Assembly (NCBI RefSeq): GCF_008370345.1
Contig: NZ_VTUU01000005.1
Coordinates: 1 to 64,000, forward strand
Direction of reading: 5' to 3'
Origin: Marinobacter salinexigens
GTDB lineage: Bacteria; Pseudomonadota; Gammaproteobacteria; Pseudomonadales; Oleiphilaceae
DNA length: 64,000 nt
Position numbers and translations under genes: made by a program. Position 1 is the stretch's first letter. Every line of letters starts with the position of its first letter. Under the pieces are notes generated by a model. That model had not been told where the DNA came from, did not search any database, and saw only the letters and a program-made list of their open reading frames with translations. Of the stretch, positions 1 to 8,733 are shown piece after piece.

Positions 1-100
1 TCTGGAACCACCTGATCCCATCCCGAACTCAGAAGTGAAACAGTCCTGCGCCGATGGTAGTGTGGCGTTGCCCATGTGAGAGTAGGTCATCGTCAGGCGC
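1..100 (+). rRNA. rrf: 5S ribosomal RNA, 3' part
   Basis: The window opens inside a 5S rRNA. The conserved central and 3' segments are visible (CCGAACTCAGAAGTGAAAC at about 23-41, GCCGATGGTAGTGTGG at 50-65, GAGAGTAGGTCATCG toward the end). Against the E. coli molecule roughly the first 20 bases lie outside the window. It is the last gene of an rRNA operon whose 16S and 23S genes must lie upstream, and a strong terminator follows at once. Confidence 0.93.
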
Positions 101-109
101 TTAATACCT

Positions 110-142
110 AAACCCCAGCATCCTTGATGCTGGGGTTTTTTA
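110..142 (+). terminator. rRNA operon terminator
   Basis: Rho-independent terminator: perfect 12-bp stem AACCCCAGCATC (111-122) with GATGCTGGGGTT (126-137), 3-base loop, followed by a T-rich tract. It sits ten bases after the 5S gene and separates the rRNA operon from leuA. Confidence 0.93.
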
Positions 143-171
143 TTGCCCTAAAAAACTCGTTCCTGGCTCGA

Positions 172-199
172 TTCTGGGCAAACCAAGAAGTGATATACT
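172..199 (+). promoter_or_regulatory. possible leuA promoter
   Basis: A -10-like TATACT lies at 194-199 with a weak -35-like TTCTGG at 172-177 (16-base spacer), 45 bases before the leuA start. It is the only plausible sigma70 core between the rRNA terminator and leuA. The -35 match is poor, so the call is tentative. Confidence 0.4.
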
Positions 200-244
200 G
201 CCTACTACAAGCAATCCAACGTTTCTTCACACGGGAGCCCTCCA

Positions 245-1795
245 ATGGCCGCTACTGATCACTTGGTCATTTTCGATACGACCCTCCGGGACGGCGAGCA
301 AAGCCCCGGCGCTACCATGAACAAGGCTGAGAAGCTTCGTATTGCGAAAGCACTCGAAAAACTTAAGGTAGATGTGATTGAGGCTGGATTCGCCATCGCC
401 AGTCAGGGCGATTTCGAGGCCGTGAAGTCCATTGCAGAGAACATCAAAGATTCCACGGTTTGTAGTCTGGCAAGAGTGCTGGATGCGGATGTTGATCGGG
501 CTGCAGAGGCAATTCGTCCGGCAGAGCGTGGTCGTATCCATACCTTCATTGCAACTTCCCCTATCCATATGAAGCACAAGCTTCAAATGGCACCCGATGA
601 AGTGATCGAGCAGGCGGTCAGGGCGGTAAAGCGTGCCAGGAGTCATGTCGACGACGTGGAATTCTCCTGCGAAGACGCCGGTCGTTCCGAGCTGGATTTT
701 CTCTGCCGTATTATCGAGGCGGCAATTGATGCCGGTGCCCGGACGATCAACATTCCCGACACCGTGGGCTATGCGATCCCCGAACAGTTCGGGGATACAA
801 TCGCTCAGCTGCTGAACCGTATTCCGAACGCTGATAAAGCGATTTTCTCAGTCCACTGCCACAACGATCTGGGGCTGGCTGTTGCTAACTCTCTCGCGGC
901 CGTCACCAATGGCGCTCGTCAGGTTGAATGCACCATTAACGGTCTCGGTGAGCGGGCCGGTAACGCCTCTCTGGAAGAGATAGTGATGGCTGTGCGCACC
1001 CGACAGGATCTCTTTAATGTAGATACCCGAATCGATACCCAGCATATCGTTCCTGCCTCACGACTGGTGTCGACGATCACTGGGTTCCCGGTTCAACCAA
1101 ACAAGGCAATCGTTGGCGCTAATGCCTTTGCCCACGAGTCCGGGATTCATCAGGATGGTGTGCTGAAACATCGGGAAACCTATGAAATCATGCGTGCCCA
1201 GGACGTAGGCTGGCATACCAACAGTCTGGTTCTTGGAAAGCATTCGGGGCGCAATGCATTCCGGACCCGTTTGCTGGAGCTGGGTATCCAGTTTGACACC
1301 GAGACCGAGTTGAATGAAGCGTTTACCCGGTTCAAGGCGCTGGCTGACCTTAAGCACGAAATCTTCGATGAAGACCTCCAGGCAATTGCCAGCGACACGC
1401 TTCACGATGAGGAACCGGGTCGATATGGTCTGGTCTGCATGCGGGTAAACTCGGAAACCGGCGTTATGCCGAACGCCAGGATTACCCTCATGATCGATGG
1501 TAAGGAGCATACGGTAGAAGCTGAAGGTAGCGGCCCGGTAGATGCGACGTTCAAAGCCATCGAATCCCTTGTTGATTCGGGGTGTAACCTGCAGCTGTAC
1601 TCTGTCAATGCTATAACCAGTGGAACGGATGCCCAGGGCGAGGTCACCGTACGCCTGGAGCGCGGCGGCCGCATTGTTAACGGTGTGGGCTCAGATACGG
1701 ATGTCATTATCGCCTCCGCAAAGGCCTATGTGGAGGCGCTGAACCTGATAAATTGCTCCAGTTTGCGTCGTCACCCGCAGGTCGCTGACGTTTGA
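245..1795 (+). CDS. leuA: 2-isopropylmalate synthase
   Basis: First committed step of leucine synthesis: condenses acetyl-CoA with 2-oxoisovalerate in the cytoplasm. The 516-residue length fits the bacterial LeuA type 1 family (E. coli about 523). The DRE-TIM barrel signature [13 protein letters not shown] is at residues 10-22, with catalytic Arg15 and metal-binding Asp16. The HCHNDLG metal motif is at 204-210. The C-terminal part, from about residue 385, is the leucine-binding regulatory domain expected for feedback inhibition. A GGGAG ribosome binding site precedes the ATG. It stands alone after the rRNA terminator, apart from other leu genes. No leader peptide with Leu codons was noticed upstream. 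Confidence 0.97.
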   Translation: MAATDHLVIFDTTLRDGEQSPGATMNKAEKLRIAKALEKLKVDVIEAGFAIASQGDFEAVKSIAENIKDSTVCSLARVLDADVDRAAEAIRPAERGRIHTFIATSPIHMKHKLQMAPDEVIEQAVRAVKRARSHVDDVEFSCEDAGRSELDFLCRIIEAAIDAGARTINIPDTVGYAIPEQFGDTIAQLLNRIPNADKAIFSVHCHNDLGLAVANSLAAVTNGARQVECTINGLGERAGNASLEEIVMAVRTRQDLFNVDTRIDTQHIVPASRLVSTITGFPVQPNKAIVGANAFAHESGIHQDGVLKHRETYEIMRAQDVGWHTNSLVLGKHSGRNAFRTRLLELGIQFDTETELNEAFTRFKALADLKHEIFDEDLQAIASDTLHDEEPGRYGLVCMRVNSETGVMPNARITLMIDGKEHTVEAEGSGPVDATFKAIESLVDSGCNLQLYSVNAITSGTDAQGEVTVRLERGGRIVNGVGSDTDVIIASAKAYVEALNLINCSSLRRHPQVADV

Positions 1796-1826
1796 GAATA
1801 TTTCGACATTTATGCCGGAAAGAAGA

Positions 1827-2615
1827 ATGATTCAGACTGAAGCTGAGCGGCAGTTTTATCTTGGTATGGCGGGCGTGCATCTTTGGTATGCCAGGGATGC
1901 ATTGCCAGGAGCAGCACCCAGTCCGGAGTTTGTATTTCCCGAGGAAGGGGAGGCTCAGCCACAGGAGGTTATCTCCTCTGCTCGTGCCCCCCGAGAGGGG
2001 CCTGCAGCACAGGCTGGTGTTCAGGGCGCAGGTCGCATTCCGGACCTGCAGGCTCTTATGGGTAAGGCAAGTGAAAAACCTGCCCCTGATCGGTCCAGGG
2101 CTGTCTCGACAGAGCCCGAAACCCCTAGTGTCGTCCAGGCAGTCGAGACTGATCCGGTCGAGGAAAAGGCGGCGCCAGCAGAGTCCCCGATCCGGCTGAA
2201 TCTGAAACTATGGGCGAGTGATGGGGTGTGTCTGCTCTGTGGGCTGACAGAGGATTCGAGCGCTCGGTTGCAGGAAACTCTGGCGCTGAACATTCTCAAG
2301 AGCATTGATCAGGCGAGCCCGGAATCGGTGGGCCCGATCCGTTGGCCCCTCTTCAATAACCTCAAGGTTGCTGGTAATTCCTCTGGTGATCTCAGGCGGG
2401 TGCTATCCAGTGTTTTGTCTCGATATGCAGGGCGGACGGTTATTTCGCTCCTGGCGGCCGATCCAGACGGAGATTCCGTGCGTCTATTGGATGTACTGAA
2501 GGAGTCAGGGGTGAGGGCTGATCTTGCCTTTGGACATTCGCTGGCTGAGCTGGCAGCTAACCCCGACCTCAAACGCCAGTTATGGCAGCAGCTTCGATCC
2601 CTGGAGCTGGGTTGA
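1827..2615 (+). CDS. holD: HolD-like protein (DNA polymerase III psi subunit candidate)
   Basis: A 262-residue protein of low annotation content. The N-terminus (EAERQFYLGMAGVHLWYAR) and the C-terminus (ELAANPDLKRQLWQQLRSLEL) resemble the two ends of E. coli HolD, which binds the clamp loader and the chi subunit. The middle, about residues 30-130, is Pro/Ala/Glu-rich and looks disordered, making the protein about twice as long as E. coli HolD. Context supports the call: E. coli has holD-rimI-yjjG-prfC, and here the order is this gene, rimI, prfC. An ATG at 1812 is in frame, but 1827 has a GGAAAG at 1817-1822 with better spacing. The stop overlaps the rimI start (TGATG). HolD identity is inferred from synteny and weak similarity. 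Confidence 0.6.
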   Translation: MIQTEAERQFYLGMAGVHLWYARDALPGAAPSPEFVFPEEGEAQPQEVISSARAPREGPAAQAGVQGAGRIPDLQALMGKASEKPAPDRSRAVSTEPETPSVVQAVETDPVEEKAAPAESPIRLNLKLWASDGVCLLCGLTEDSSARLQETLALNILKSIDQASPESVGPIRWPLFNNLKVAGNSSGDLRRVLSSVLSRYAGRTVISLLAADPDGDSVRLLDVLKESGVRADLAFGHSLAELAANPDLKRQLWQQLRSLELG

Positions 2616-3100
2616 TGCCTGCCTGCAATGACTTCGTTGATGTCCGGGCTGCTGATTTGCAAATCCGGGCGTTGACTCCGGGTGATCTTTCTCAGGTGCT
2701 CGACATTGAGCATCAGGGCTATTCGTTTCCCTGGTCCGAGGGGGTCTTCAAAGATTGCTTCAGAGATAACTATCGCCTTTGGGCTCTCGACGATGGACGT
2801 CGTCTGGTCGGTTACGCGATTGTGGCTTACATGTTTGACGAGGCGCATCTCCTCAATATTTGCGTAGACCCATCAGTACGCAGGCAGGGAGCGGGCCGCT
2901 TTCTGTTGCGCTACCTACTGGCGGAAGCGGCGCGGGACGGAATGATACAGGTCGTTCTTGAGGTCCGGGCCAGCAATGATGCCGCAGCTCGCCTCTATCT
3001 CAGCGAAGGTTTCTCTCAGGTTGGACAGCGGACTGATTACTACCCTTCCGCACGGGGGCGCGAAGCTGCGCTGGTTATGACTCTCGGCCTCGGGTGCTAG
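2615..3100 (+). CDS. rimI: ribosomal protein S18 alanine N-acetyltransferase
   Basis: GNAT-family enzyme that acetylates the N-terminal alanine of ribosomal protein S18. It is 161 residues long. The acetyl-CoA pyrophosphate loop RRQGAG lies at residues 89-94, after the typical beta4 strand LLNICVDP, and the C-terminal RTDYYP segment is family-typical. An upstream in-frame ATG at 2582 would overlap the previous gene by 34 bases. The ATG at 2615 has GGAG at 2603-2606 and forms a TGATG stop/start junction, so it was chosen. It is translationally coupled to the HolD-like gene. Confidence 0.93.
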   Translation: MPACNDFVDVRAADLQIRALTPGDLSQVLDIEHQGYSFPWSEGVFKDCFRDNYRLWALDDGRRLVGYAIVAYMFDEAHLLNICVDPSVRRQGAGRFLLRYLLAEAARDGMIQVVLEVRASNDAAARLYLSEGFSQVGQRTDYYPSARGREAALVMTLGLGC

Positions 3101-3122
3101 TACACAAGGCTCCGCGTGCTGT

Positions 3123-3151
3123 TCGCGTATCGATTAGTTAACCCCTATAAT
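3123..3151 (+). promoter_or_regulatory. possible prfC promoter
   Basis: A perfect -10 hexamer TATAAT is at 3146-3151, in the only gap between rimI and prfC. The -35 region (around 3122-3128, TTCGCG) is poor. Plausible start of a prfC-tatD transcript, which would separate it from holD-rimI. Confidence 0.45.
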
Positions 3152-3193
3152 AGCGGGCTTTCCAGAACATCCTAATCAGGTTATTTGCACACT

Positions 3194-4774
3194 ATGTCCA
3201 GCCTTTCCCAGGAAGTGGCCCTGCGCCGCACCTTCGCCATTATTTCCCACCCGGATGCCGGTAAGACCACCATTACTGAAAAGGTGCTGCTGTTCGGTCA
3301 GGCGCTTCAGAAGGCCGGCACCGTGAAAGGCAAAAAGTCCGGTCAGCACGCAAAGTCCGACTGGATGGAAATGGAAAAAGAGCGGGGCATATCGGTGACC
3401 ACATCGGTCATGCAGTTCCCTTACGGTGGAAAGCTGGTCAACCTTCTGGACACCCCGGGCCACGAAGATTTCTCTGAAGATACCTACCGGACTCTGACGG
3501 CCGTGGATTCCTGTCTGATGGTAATCGACAGCGCAAAGGGTGTTGAGGAACGGACGATCAAGTTGATGGAAGTAACCCGTCTACGGGATACGCCCATTCT
3601 GACATTCATGAACAAACTGGATCGGGATACCCGTGACCCAATTGAGTTGATGGATGAGGTTGAGGATGTCCTGAAAATAGCCTGTGCGCCCATCACCTGG
3701 CCAATTGGAATGGGTAAAGGATTCAAAGGTGTTTATCACCTTCTGCGGGATGAGGTGATTCTCTATCAGACGGGACAGGGGCATACGATTCAGGAGAAAC
3801 GTATTGTCAGTGGTCTGGACAACCCGGAACTTGATGAGGTAATCGGCAGCTACGCATCGGACCTTCGAGACGAAATCGAACTGGTGAAAGGGGCATCCCA
3901 CGAGTTTGATCAGGAGCTCTTTCTCGCTGGCGAGCTGACACCGGTCTTCTTTGGTACCGCTCTCGGCAACTTTGGTGTTGATCACATGCTGGATGGTTTG
4001 GTCGAGTGGGCTCCTGAGCCGCAGCCCCGGGAAACTGACCAGCGGGTGGTTGAGCCGGCAGAAGATGGTTTTTCCGGCTTCGTTTTCAAGATTCAGGCGA
4101 ATATGGACCCGCAGCATCGGGACCGGGTGGCATTTCTCCGGATTGTGTCTGGCAAGTATTCTCAGGGAATGAAAGCGCGCCATGTGAGGATTGGTAAGGA
4201 CGTTCGTTTCTCGGATGCCCTGACCTTCATGGCTGGTGATCGCGAGCATGCCGAAGAAGCCTATGCTGGTGACATTATCGGCTTGCATAACCATGGGACC
4301 ATCCAGCTCGGGGATACGTTTACCTCCGGCGAGGATATGAAGTTTACCGGTATCCCCAACTTCGCGCCGGAACTGTTTCGTCGTATTCGTCTGAAAGATC
4401 CCCTGAAGGCGAAGCAACTGCAGAAGGGGCTGATTCAGCTGTCGGAGGAGGGCGCTGTTCAGGTCTTCCGGCCTACCCGTAACAATGACCTGATCGTCGG
4501 TGCGGTTGGTGTGCTCCAGTTCGACGTCGTTGTGAGTCGGTTAAAGAGTGAGTACAAGGTTGAAGCCATTTATGAACCCATTAATGTCGCTACCGCTCGC
4601 TGGGTTACGTGCTCCGATGAGAAGAAGCTGGATGAGTTCAAGCGCAAGAGCAACGATAACCTCGCGCTCGATGGAAGCGATCGTCTGGCGTACATTGCCC
4701 CGACCATGGTAAATCTGAATCTGGCCCAGGAGCGTTTTCCTGACATTCAGTTCCATAAAACCCGGGAGCATTGA
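3194..4774 (+). CDS. prfC: peptide chain release factor 3
   Basis: GTPase that removes RF1/RF2 from the ribosome after termination. The 526 residues align end to end with E. coli RF3 (529). G1 motif HPDAGKTT at 19-26, G3 DTPGH from residue 86, G4 NKLD at 140-143. The C-terminus ends in the family-typical FHKTREH. A TTG at 3185 is in frame upstream, but the ATG at 3194 matches the family N-terminus ([17 protein letters not shown]) and is preferred. No strong Shine-Dalgarno site is visible. The gene lies between rimI and a TatD nuclease, as in the E. coli yjj region. Confidence 0.97.
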   Translation: MSSLSQEVALRRTFAIISHPDAGKTTITEKVLLFGQALQKAGTVKGKKSGQHAKSDWMEMEKERGISVTTSVMQFPYGGKLVNLLDTPGHEDFSEDTYRTLTAVDSCLMVIDSAKGVEERTIKLMEVTRLRDTPILTFMNKLDRDTRDPIELMDEVEDVLKIACAPITWPIGMGKGFKGVYHLLRDEVILYQTGQGHTIQEKRIVSGLDNPELDEVIGSYASDLRDEIELVKGASHEFDQELFLAGELTPVFFGTALGNFGVDHMLDGLVEWAPEPQPRETDQRVVEPAEDGFSGFVFKIQANMDPQHRDRVAFLRIVSGKYSQGMKARHVRIGKDVRFSDALTFMAGDREHAEEAYAGDIIGLHNHGTIQLGDTFTSGEDMKFTGIPNFAPELFRRIRLKDPLKAKQLQKGLIQLSEEGAVQVFRPTRNNDLIVGAVGVLQFDVVVSRLKSEYKVEAIYEPINVATARWVTCSDEKKLDEFKRKSNDNLALDGSDRLAYIAPTMVNLNLAQERFPDIQFHKTREH

Positions 4775-4832
4775 CGGCTGCGGATCAGCTATGAGGTGGT
4801 CGTTTCGGGGGGGGGGCGAAAGCGGAGGAGCA

Positions 4833-5630
4833 ATGGAATTTGTTGATGCTCACTGTCATTTCGACTTTCCCCGTTTTGATGGCTGTCGGGAAGAGGAGTG
4901 GGCGCTGGCCCGCTCCATGGGCCTGACGCAACTGGTGGTTCCCGGTGTGCGTCGAAAGCACTGGGAGAGAATCCGCGACGTTTCCAGGCAGTTTCCGGGG
5001 GTATCTTATTGCCTTGGTATTCACCCCTGGTATGTCTCCGAACATGATGAGGTTGATCTGAAGGCGCTGTCCGGTTTGCTGGAGCTGCGCCCCGGCGGGT
5101 GTGTCGGAGTTGGAGAGTGTGGTCTCGATCGAATGCGGGGCGAGCTTCGTGAGCAAATGCCCTGGTTTGAGGCTCAGGTGGCACTGGCGGCCAGGTATGA
5201 TTATCCATTGATCATCCATTCCGTTAAAACCCATGATGAAGTGCGGTCTGAGCTGAAGCGGCTTGGCTGGAGTGGCAGGGCGCTTGTCCATGGATTTTCC
5301 GGATCCTATCAGCAAGCTAAGAATCTGGTGGATCGAGGGTGTTTTATCGGTGTTGGAGGTGTGATTACCTATTCTCGCGCCGCAAAGACCCGGGAAGCGA
5401 TTCGTCAGCTGCCCCTGGATTCCCTGGTGCTGGAGACGGATGCGCCGGACATGGCGCCGGCAGGTGTTGATAAAGGCCAGAACTCTCCCGCCCAATTGCC
5501 CCGGATCATGCGTGTTCTGGCAGAGTTGCGGGGTATGGAGCTGGAAGAGATCGCATTTGCTTTATTGAAGAATGTGCGAAGAATGTATGGCTGGGTAAAC
5601 GACACAGGCTGTCCCCGCATAAGGGAATAA
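4833..5630 (+). CDS. TatD-family metal-dependent hydrolase (YjjV-like)
   Basis: A 265-residue TIM-barrel metallohydrolase of the TatD DNase family. Metal ligands of the family are all present: H7 and H9 (DAHCHFD), E95 (GVGECGLD), H129 (IIHSVK), H153 (VHGFSGS) and D203 (LETDAPDM). Such proteins are magnesium-dependent 3'-5' exonucleases or deoxyribonucleases; the substrate here is unknown. The upstream start at 4791 would translate through a ten-G run and is unlikely: the ATG at 4833 has a strong GGAGGAG just before it. It follows prfC by 58 bases. In E. coli yjjV lies close to prfC, supporting the subfamily call. Confidence 0.9.
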   Translation: MEFVDAHCHFDFPRFDGCREEEWALARSMGLTQLVVPGVRRKHWERIRDVSRQFPGVSYCLGIHPWYVSEHDEVDLKALSGLLELRPGGCVGVGECGLDRMRGELREQMPWFEAQVALAARYDYPLIIHSVKTHDEVRSELKRLGWSGRALVHGFSGSYQQAKNLVDRGCFIGVGGVITYSRAAKTREAIRQLPLDSLVLETDAPDMAPAGVDKGQNSPAQLPRIMRVLAELRGMELEEIAFALLKNVRRMYGWVNDTGCPRIRE

Positions 5631-5650
5631 CGAAACGCCGTTGTCGAGGG

Positions 5651-5679
5651 TTGGCATTCTTTGGTGGTTCGAGTATACT
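5651..5679 (+). promoter_or_regulatory. rplM-rpsI promoter
   Basis: Good sigma70 core: TTGGCA (5651-5656), 17-base spacer, TATACT (5674-5679). It implies a start near 5686 and an untranslated leader of about 143 bases before rplM, enough for the translational autoregulation by L13 known in E. coli. Confidence 0.75.
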
Positions 5680-5828
5680 TCGCGCCCTGGCTTTTCAAGG
5701 CGATGTCACTATCTCAGCCCCGAATGGTGTCACTGCCGACTTAATACAGGTGAATATACCTCTGCCGAGTACATTGTGGTTCGGCGGCGGTTGTTAACGT
5801 TTCTTATATAGCGTTCAAGGCGGAATCA

Positions 5829-6257
5829 ATGAAGACTCTGAGTGCGAAACCAGAAACAGTAAAACGTGACTGGTACGTTGTAGACGCAGCCGGCAAGACG
5901 CTGGGTCGTCTGTCAACCGAAATCGCCCGTCGTCTGCGGGGCAAGCATAAAGCTGAGTATACCCCTCACGTGGACACTGGCGATTACATCGTAGTTATTA
6001 ATGCCAGCCAGGTGCAGGTTACCGGCAAAAAGGCATCTGCAAAGATGTACTATAGCCACACCGGCTTTCCGGGTGGAATCAAGTCCATCAATTTCGAGAA
6101 GCTGGTAGACAAGGCTCCCGAGCAAATTATTCAGAAGTCTGTTAAAGGCATGCTTCCGAAGGGCCCGCTCGGCCGCGCCATGTTCAGTAAGCTGAAAGTC
6201 TACGCCGGCGCTGAGCATCCTCATGCTGCCCAGCAGCCCAAAGAACTCGACATCTAA
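5829..6257 (+). CDS. rplM: 50S ribosomal protein L13
   Basis: Large-subunit ribosomal protein of exactly the usual bacterial length (142 residues). Family segments are clear: [16 protein letters not shown] near the N-terminus, [16 protein letters not shown] in the middle and [18 protein letters not shown] toward the end. AAGGCGGA precedes the ATG. It forms the conserved rplM-rpsI pair with the next gene (12-base gap). In E. coli L13 represses its own mRNA through the leader; the long leader here is compatible with that. Confidence 0.98.
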   Translation: MKTLSAKPETVKRDWYVVDAAGKTLGRLSTEIARRLRGKHKAEYTPHVDTGDYIVVINASQVQVTGKKASAKMYYSHTGFPGGIKSINFEKLVDKAPEQIIQKSVKGMLPKGPLGRAMFSKLKVYAGAEHPHAAQQPKELDI

Positions 6258-6269
6258 CGGAAGGCGGAT

Positions 6270-6662
6270 ATGTCTGTAGCACAAAATTACGGTACTGGTC
6301 GCCGCAAAAACTCCACGGCTCGCGTCTTTATCAAGCCGGGTAGCGGTAACATCACTATCAACGGTCGCACTATCGAGCAGTTTTTCGGTCGTGAGACTCT
6401 GCGCATGATCGTTCGTCAGCCGCTGGTGGTTGCCGAGTCTGTTGATCGTTTTGATATCAACATCACTGTTAAGGGTGGTGGTACAAGTGGTCAGGCTGGC
6501 GCGATTCGTCACGGCCTTACCCGTGCGCTGATGGATTACGATGAAACTCTGCGTCCGGCTCTGCGCAAAGCGGGTTATGTTACCCGTGATGCTCGTGAAG
6601 TTGAGCGTAAGAAAGTGGGTCTGCGCAAGGCGCGTAAGCGTCCTCAGTTCTCCAAGCGTTAA
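6270..6662 (+). CDS. rpsI: 30S ribosomal protein S9
   Basis: Small-subunit protein of 130 residues, the usual length. It has the N-terminal [13 protein letters not shown] and the basic C-terminal tail [11 protein letters not shown], which reaches toward the P-site tRNA in ribosome structures. It is translated from the rplM transcript and followed by a strong terminator. Confidence 0.98.
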   Translation: MSVAQNYGTGRRKNSTARVFIKPGSGNITINGRTIEQFFGRETLRMIVRQPLVVAESVDRFDINITVKGGGTSGQAGAIRHGLTRALMDYDETLRPALRKAGYVTRDAREVERKKVGLRKARKRPQFSKR

Positions 6663-6685
6663 TCTCGCTGGAGCAGGATCCGAAG

Positions 6686-6716
6686 AAACCCGGCCAGTCA
6701 TGGTCGGGTTTTTTTA
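6686..6716 (+). terminator. rplM-rpsI terminator
   Basis: Stem AAACCCGGCCA (6686-6696) with TGGTCGGGTTT (6701-6711), one G-T wobble, loop GTCA, then a run of T. It separates the ribosomal operon from petABC. Confidence 0.92.
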
Positions 6717-6753
6717 TGGTTTTGCGAATTGTCAGCAAATTGACCTAGAGCAG

Positions 6754-6810
6754 GGAAGGGCCGCCGCGGGCGGCTTTCCGACTTGTAAGGCCCTGGTAAT
6801 TTCATTACCA
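6754..6810. promoter_or_regulatory. two dyads upstream of petABC
   Basis: Between the rpsI terminator and petA are two inverted repeats: a GC-rich one with GCCGCC and GGCGGC arms (about 6760-6774), and a clean 17-bp palindrome TGGTAATTTCATTACCA (6794-6810). No T tract follows either, so they are not obvious terminators. The second looks like an operator half-site pair. The regulator is unknown. Confidence 0.4.
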
Positions 6811-6907
6811 TTTGGGCGCTTATATTTTTGGGTTGTGAAGTCCTTATAAGATGCACGTTGCCTGCTTCGGTGCGGGCTGTGACATCGCCTGATGGGAGAA
6901 AACCATA

Positions 6908-7501
6908 ATGAGTAATGGCGACGTGAGCCAAGGCCGGCGCCGGTTTCTGATCGGTGCTACGTCCGTGGTAGGTGGAGTCGGCGTCGTCGGTGCAGCAGTT
7001 CCTTTCGTGGCATCCTGGAATCCCAGTGCCAAAGCGGAAGCAGCAGGTGCGCCGGTAACCGTCAATGTCAGCAAGGTCGAGCCAGGCCAGCAAATTACCG
7101 TTGAATGGCGCGGTAAGCCTGTCTGGATTATCCGCCGTACCGAGGAGATGTTGAAAAACATCGAGAAGTTGAACGACGCGGTAAAAGACCCTCAGTCCGA
7201 AGAGCCGCAACAACCACAGTACATCGAAGGCGTTTATCGGGCGATCAAGCCTGAATTTGCTGTACTGGTAGGTTTGTGTACTCACCTTGGCTGTGTGCCC
7301 TCTTACCGTCCGGAAGTCGCTCCCGCTGATCTGGGTGAAGACTGGCTGGGTGGCTTCTTCTGCCCATGCCACGGTTCCCACTATGACCTGTCCGGTCGGG
7401 TATACCAGGCGCAGCCTGCTCCCCTGAACCTTGAGGTTCCGCCTTATCGCTATGACGACGATGCGACCCTCACGATTGGTCTTGATCCGGAGGCGGCGTA
7501 A
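6908..7501 (+). CDS. petA: cytochrome bc1 complex, Rieske iron-sulfur subunit
   Basis: Rieske [2Fe-2S] subunit of the quinol:cytochrome c oxidoreductase, 197 residues. The N-terminus carries GRRRFL (residues 9-14) followed by a Gly/Val-rich hydrophobic stretch, the uncleaved Tat-type membrane anchor usual for Rieske proteins. Cluster ligands are intact: C124-T-H126-L-G-C129 and C152-P-C154-H155. Its TAA overlaps the petB ATG (TAATG), so the subunits are translationally coupled. Confidence 0.97.
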   Translation: MSNGDVSQGRRRFLIGATSVVGGVGVVGAAVPFVASWNPSAKAEAAGAPVTVNVSKVEPGQQITVEWRGKPVWIIRRTEEMLKNIEKLNDAVKDPQSEEPQQPQYIEGVYRAIKPEFAVLVGLCTHLGCVPSYRPEVAPADLGEDWLGGFFCPCHGSHYDLSGRVYQAQPAPLNLEVPPYRYDDDATLTIGLDPEAA

Positions 7502-8733
7502 TGCAAAAGATAATTCAGTGGGTAGACGAGCGTCTGCCAATCGTTGATGCCTGGAATAATCACCTGGCCAAGTATTACGCGCCGAAGAACTTCAACGTGT
7601 GGTACTTCTTTGGCTCCCTGGCGATGTTGGTTCTGGTTAACCAGTTGGTAACCGGTATCTGGCTGACCATGAGCTACAACCCGTCAGCGGAAGGTGCATT
7701 CTCTTCTGTTGAATACATCATGCGTGATGTCGAGTGGGGCTGGTTGCTCCGTTATCTGCACTCCACCGGTGCTTCGGCATTCTTTATCGTGGTCTATCTC
7801 CACATGTTCCGCGGCCTGATGTACGGTTCCTATCAGAAGCCCCGCGAACTGATCTGGATTTTCGGTATGCTGATCTACCTGGTGCTGATGGCTGAAGCCT
7901 TTATGGGCTACCTGCTGCCATGGGGTCAGATGTCATACTGGGGTGCCCAGGTAATCGTTAATCTGTTCGGTGCTATTCCGGTAATCGGTGATGACCTGTC
8001 TCTGTGGATTCGTGGTGATTACCTGATCTCCGGCATTACCCTGAACCGCTTCTTCGCACTTCATGTTGTTGCGCTGCCGATCGTTCTGTTGGGCCTTGTT
8101 GTTCTGCACATCCTGGCGCTGCACGAAGTGGGTTCGAATAACCCTGACGGTATCGACATCAAGAAGAACAAAGACGAAAACGGTGTTCCGAAAGACGGCA
8201 TCCCGTTCCATCCGTACTATTCCGTTCACGACCTGGTCGGTGTTGCGGTCTTCTTCTTCATCTTCTTCGTTGTGGTGTTCTTCTTCCCTGAAATGGGCGG
8301 GCTGTTCCTGGAGAAGCCGAACTTCGAGCCTGCGAATGCTCTGAAGACCCCGGCTCACATTGCTCCGGTATGGTACTTCACGCCGTTCTACGCCATGTTG
8401 CGTGCGGTAACGGTTGATCTGTTCGGTCTGCCTGCGAAGTTCTGGGGTGTCGTTGTGATGGGTGGTGCTATCGCTATCCTGTTCGTGCTGCCCTGGCTTG
8501 ATCGTAGCCCGGTTCGTTCCATTCGATACAAAGGCTGGTTGAGCCGTATTGCACTGATCATCTTTGCGATCAGCTTCGTGATCCTCGGCTATCTCGGCCT
8601 GGTGCCTGCGACGGCGGGTCGTACAGCTCTGGCGCAGGTCCTGACCGTGCTGTACTTCCTCTACTTCATTCTCATGCCGTTCTATACGCGTATGGAGAAA
8701 ACCAAGCCAGTGCCAGAGAGGGTGACAGGATAA
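7501..8733 (+). CDS. petB: cytochrome bc1 complex, cytochrome b subunit
   Basis: Di-heme membrane subunit of complex III, 410 residues with eight predicted membrane segments. Heme-binding His pairs lie in the HSTGAS...YLHMFRG and LHVVALP...LHILALHE helices, and the Qo-site PEW-type loop region follows. The length is typical of the undivided cytochrome b of proteobacteria rather than the split b6/subunit IV. It overlaps petA by one base and petC by one base. Confidence 0.97.
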   Translation: MQKIIQWVDERLPIVDAWNNHLAKYYAPKNFNVWYFFGSLAMLVLVNQLVTGIWLTMSYNPSAEGAFSSVEYIMRDVEWGWLLRYLHSTGASAFFIVVYLHMFRGLMYGSYQKPRELIWIFGMLIYLVLMAEAFMGYLLPWGQMSYWGAQVIVNLFGAIPVIGDDLSLWIRGDYLISGITLNRFFALHVVALPIVLLGLVVLHILALHEVGSNNPDGIDIKKNKDENGVPKDGIPFHPYYSVHDLVGVAVFFFIFFVVVFFFPEMGGLFLEKPNFEPANALKTPAHIAPVWYFTPFYAMLRAVTVDLFGLPAKFWGVVVMGGAIAILFVLPWLDRSPVRSIRYKGWLSRIALIIFAISFVILGYLGLVPATAGRTALAQVLTVLYFLYFILMPFYTRMEKTKPVPERVTG

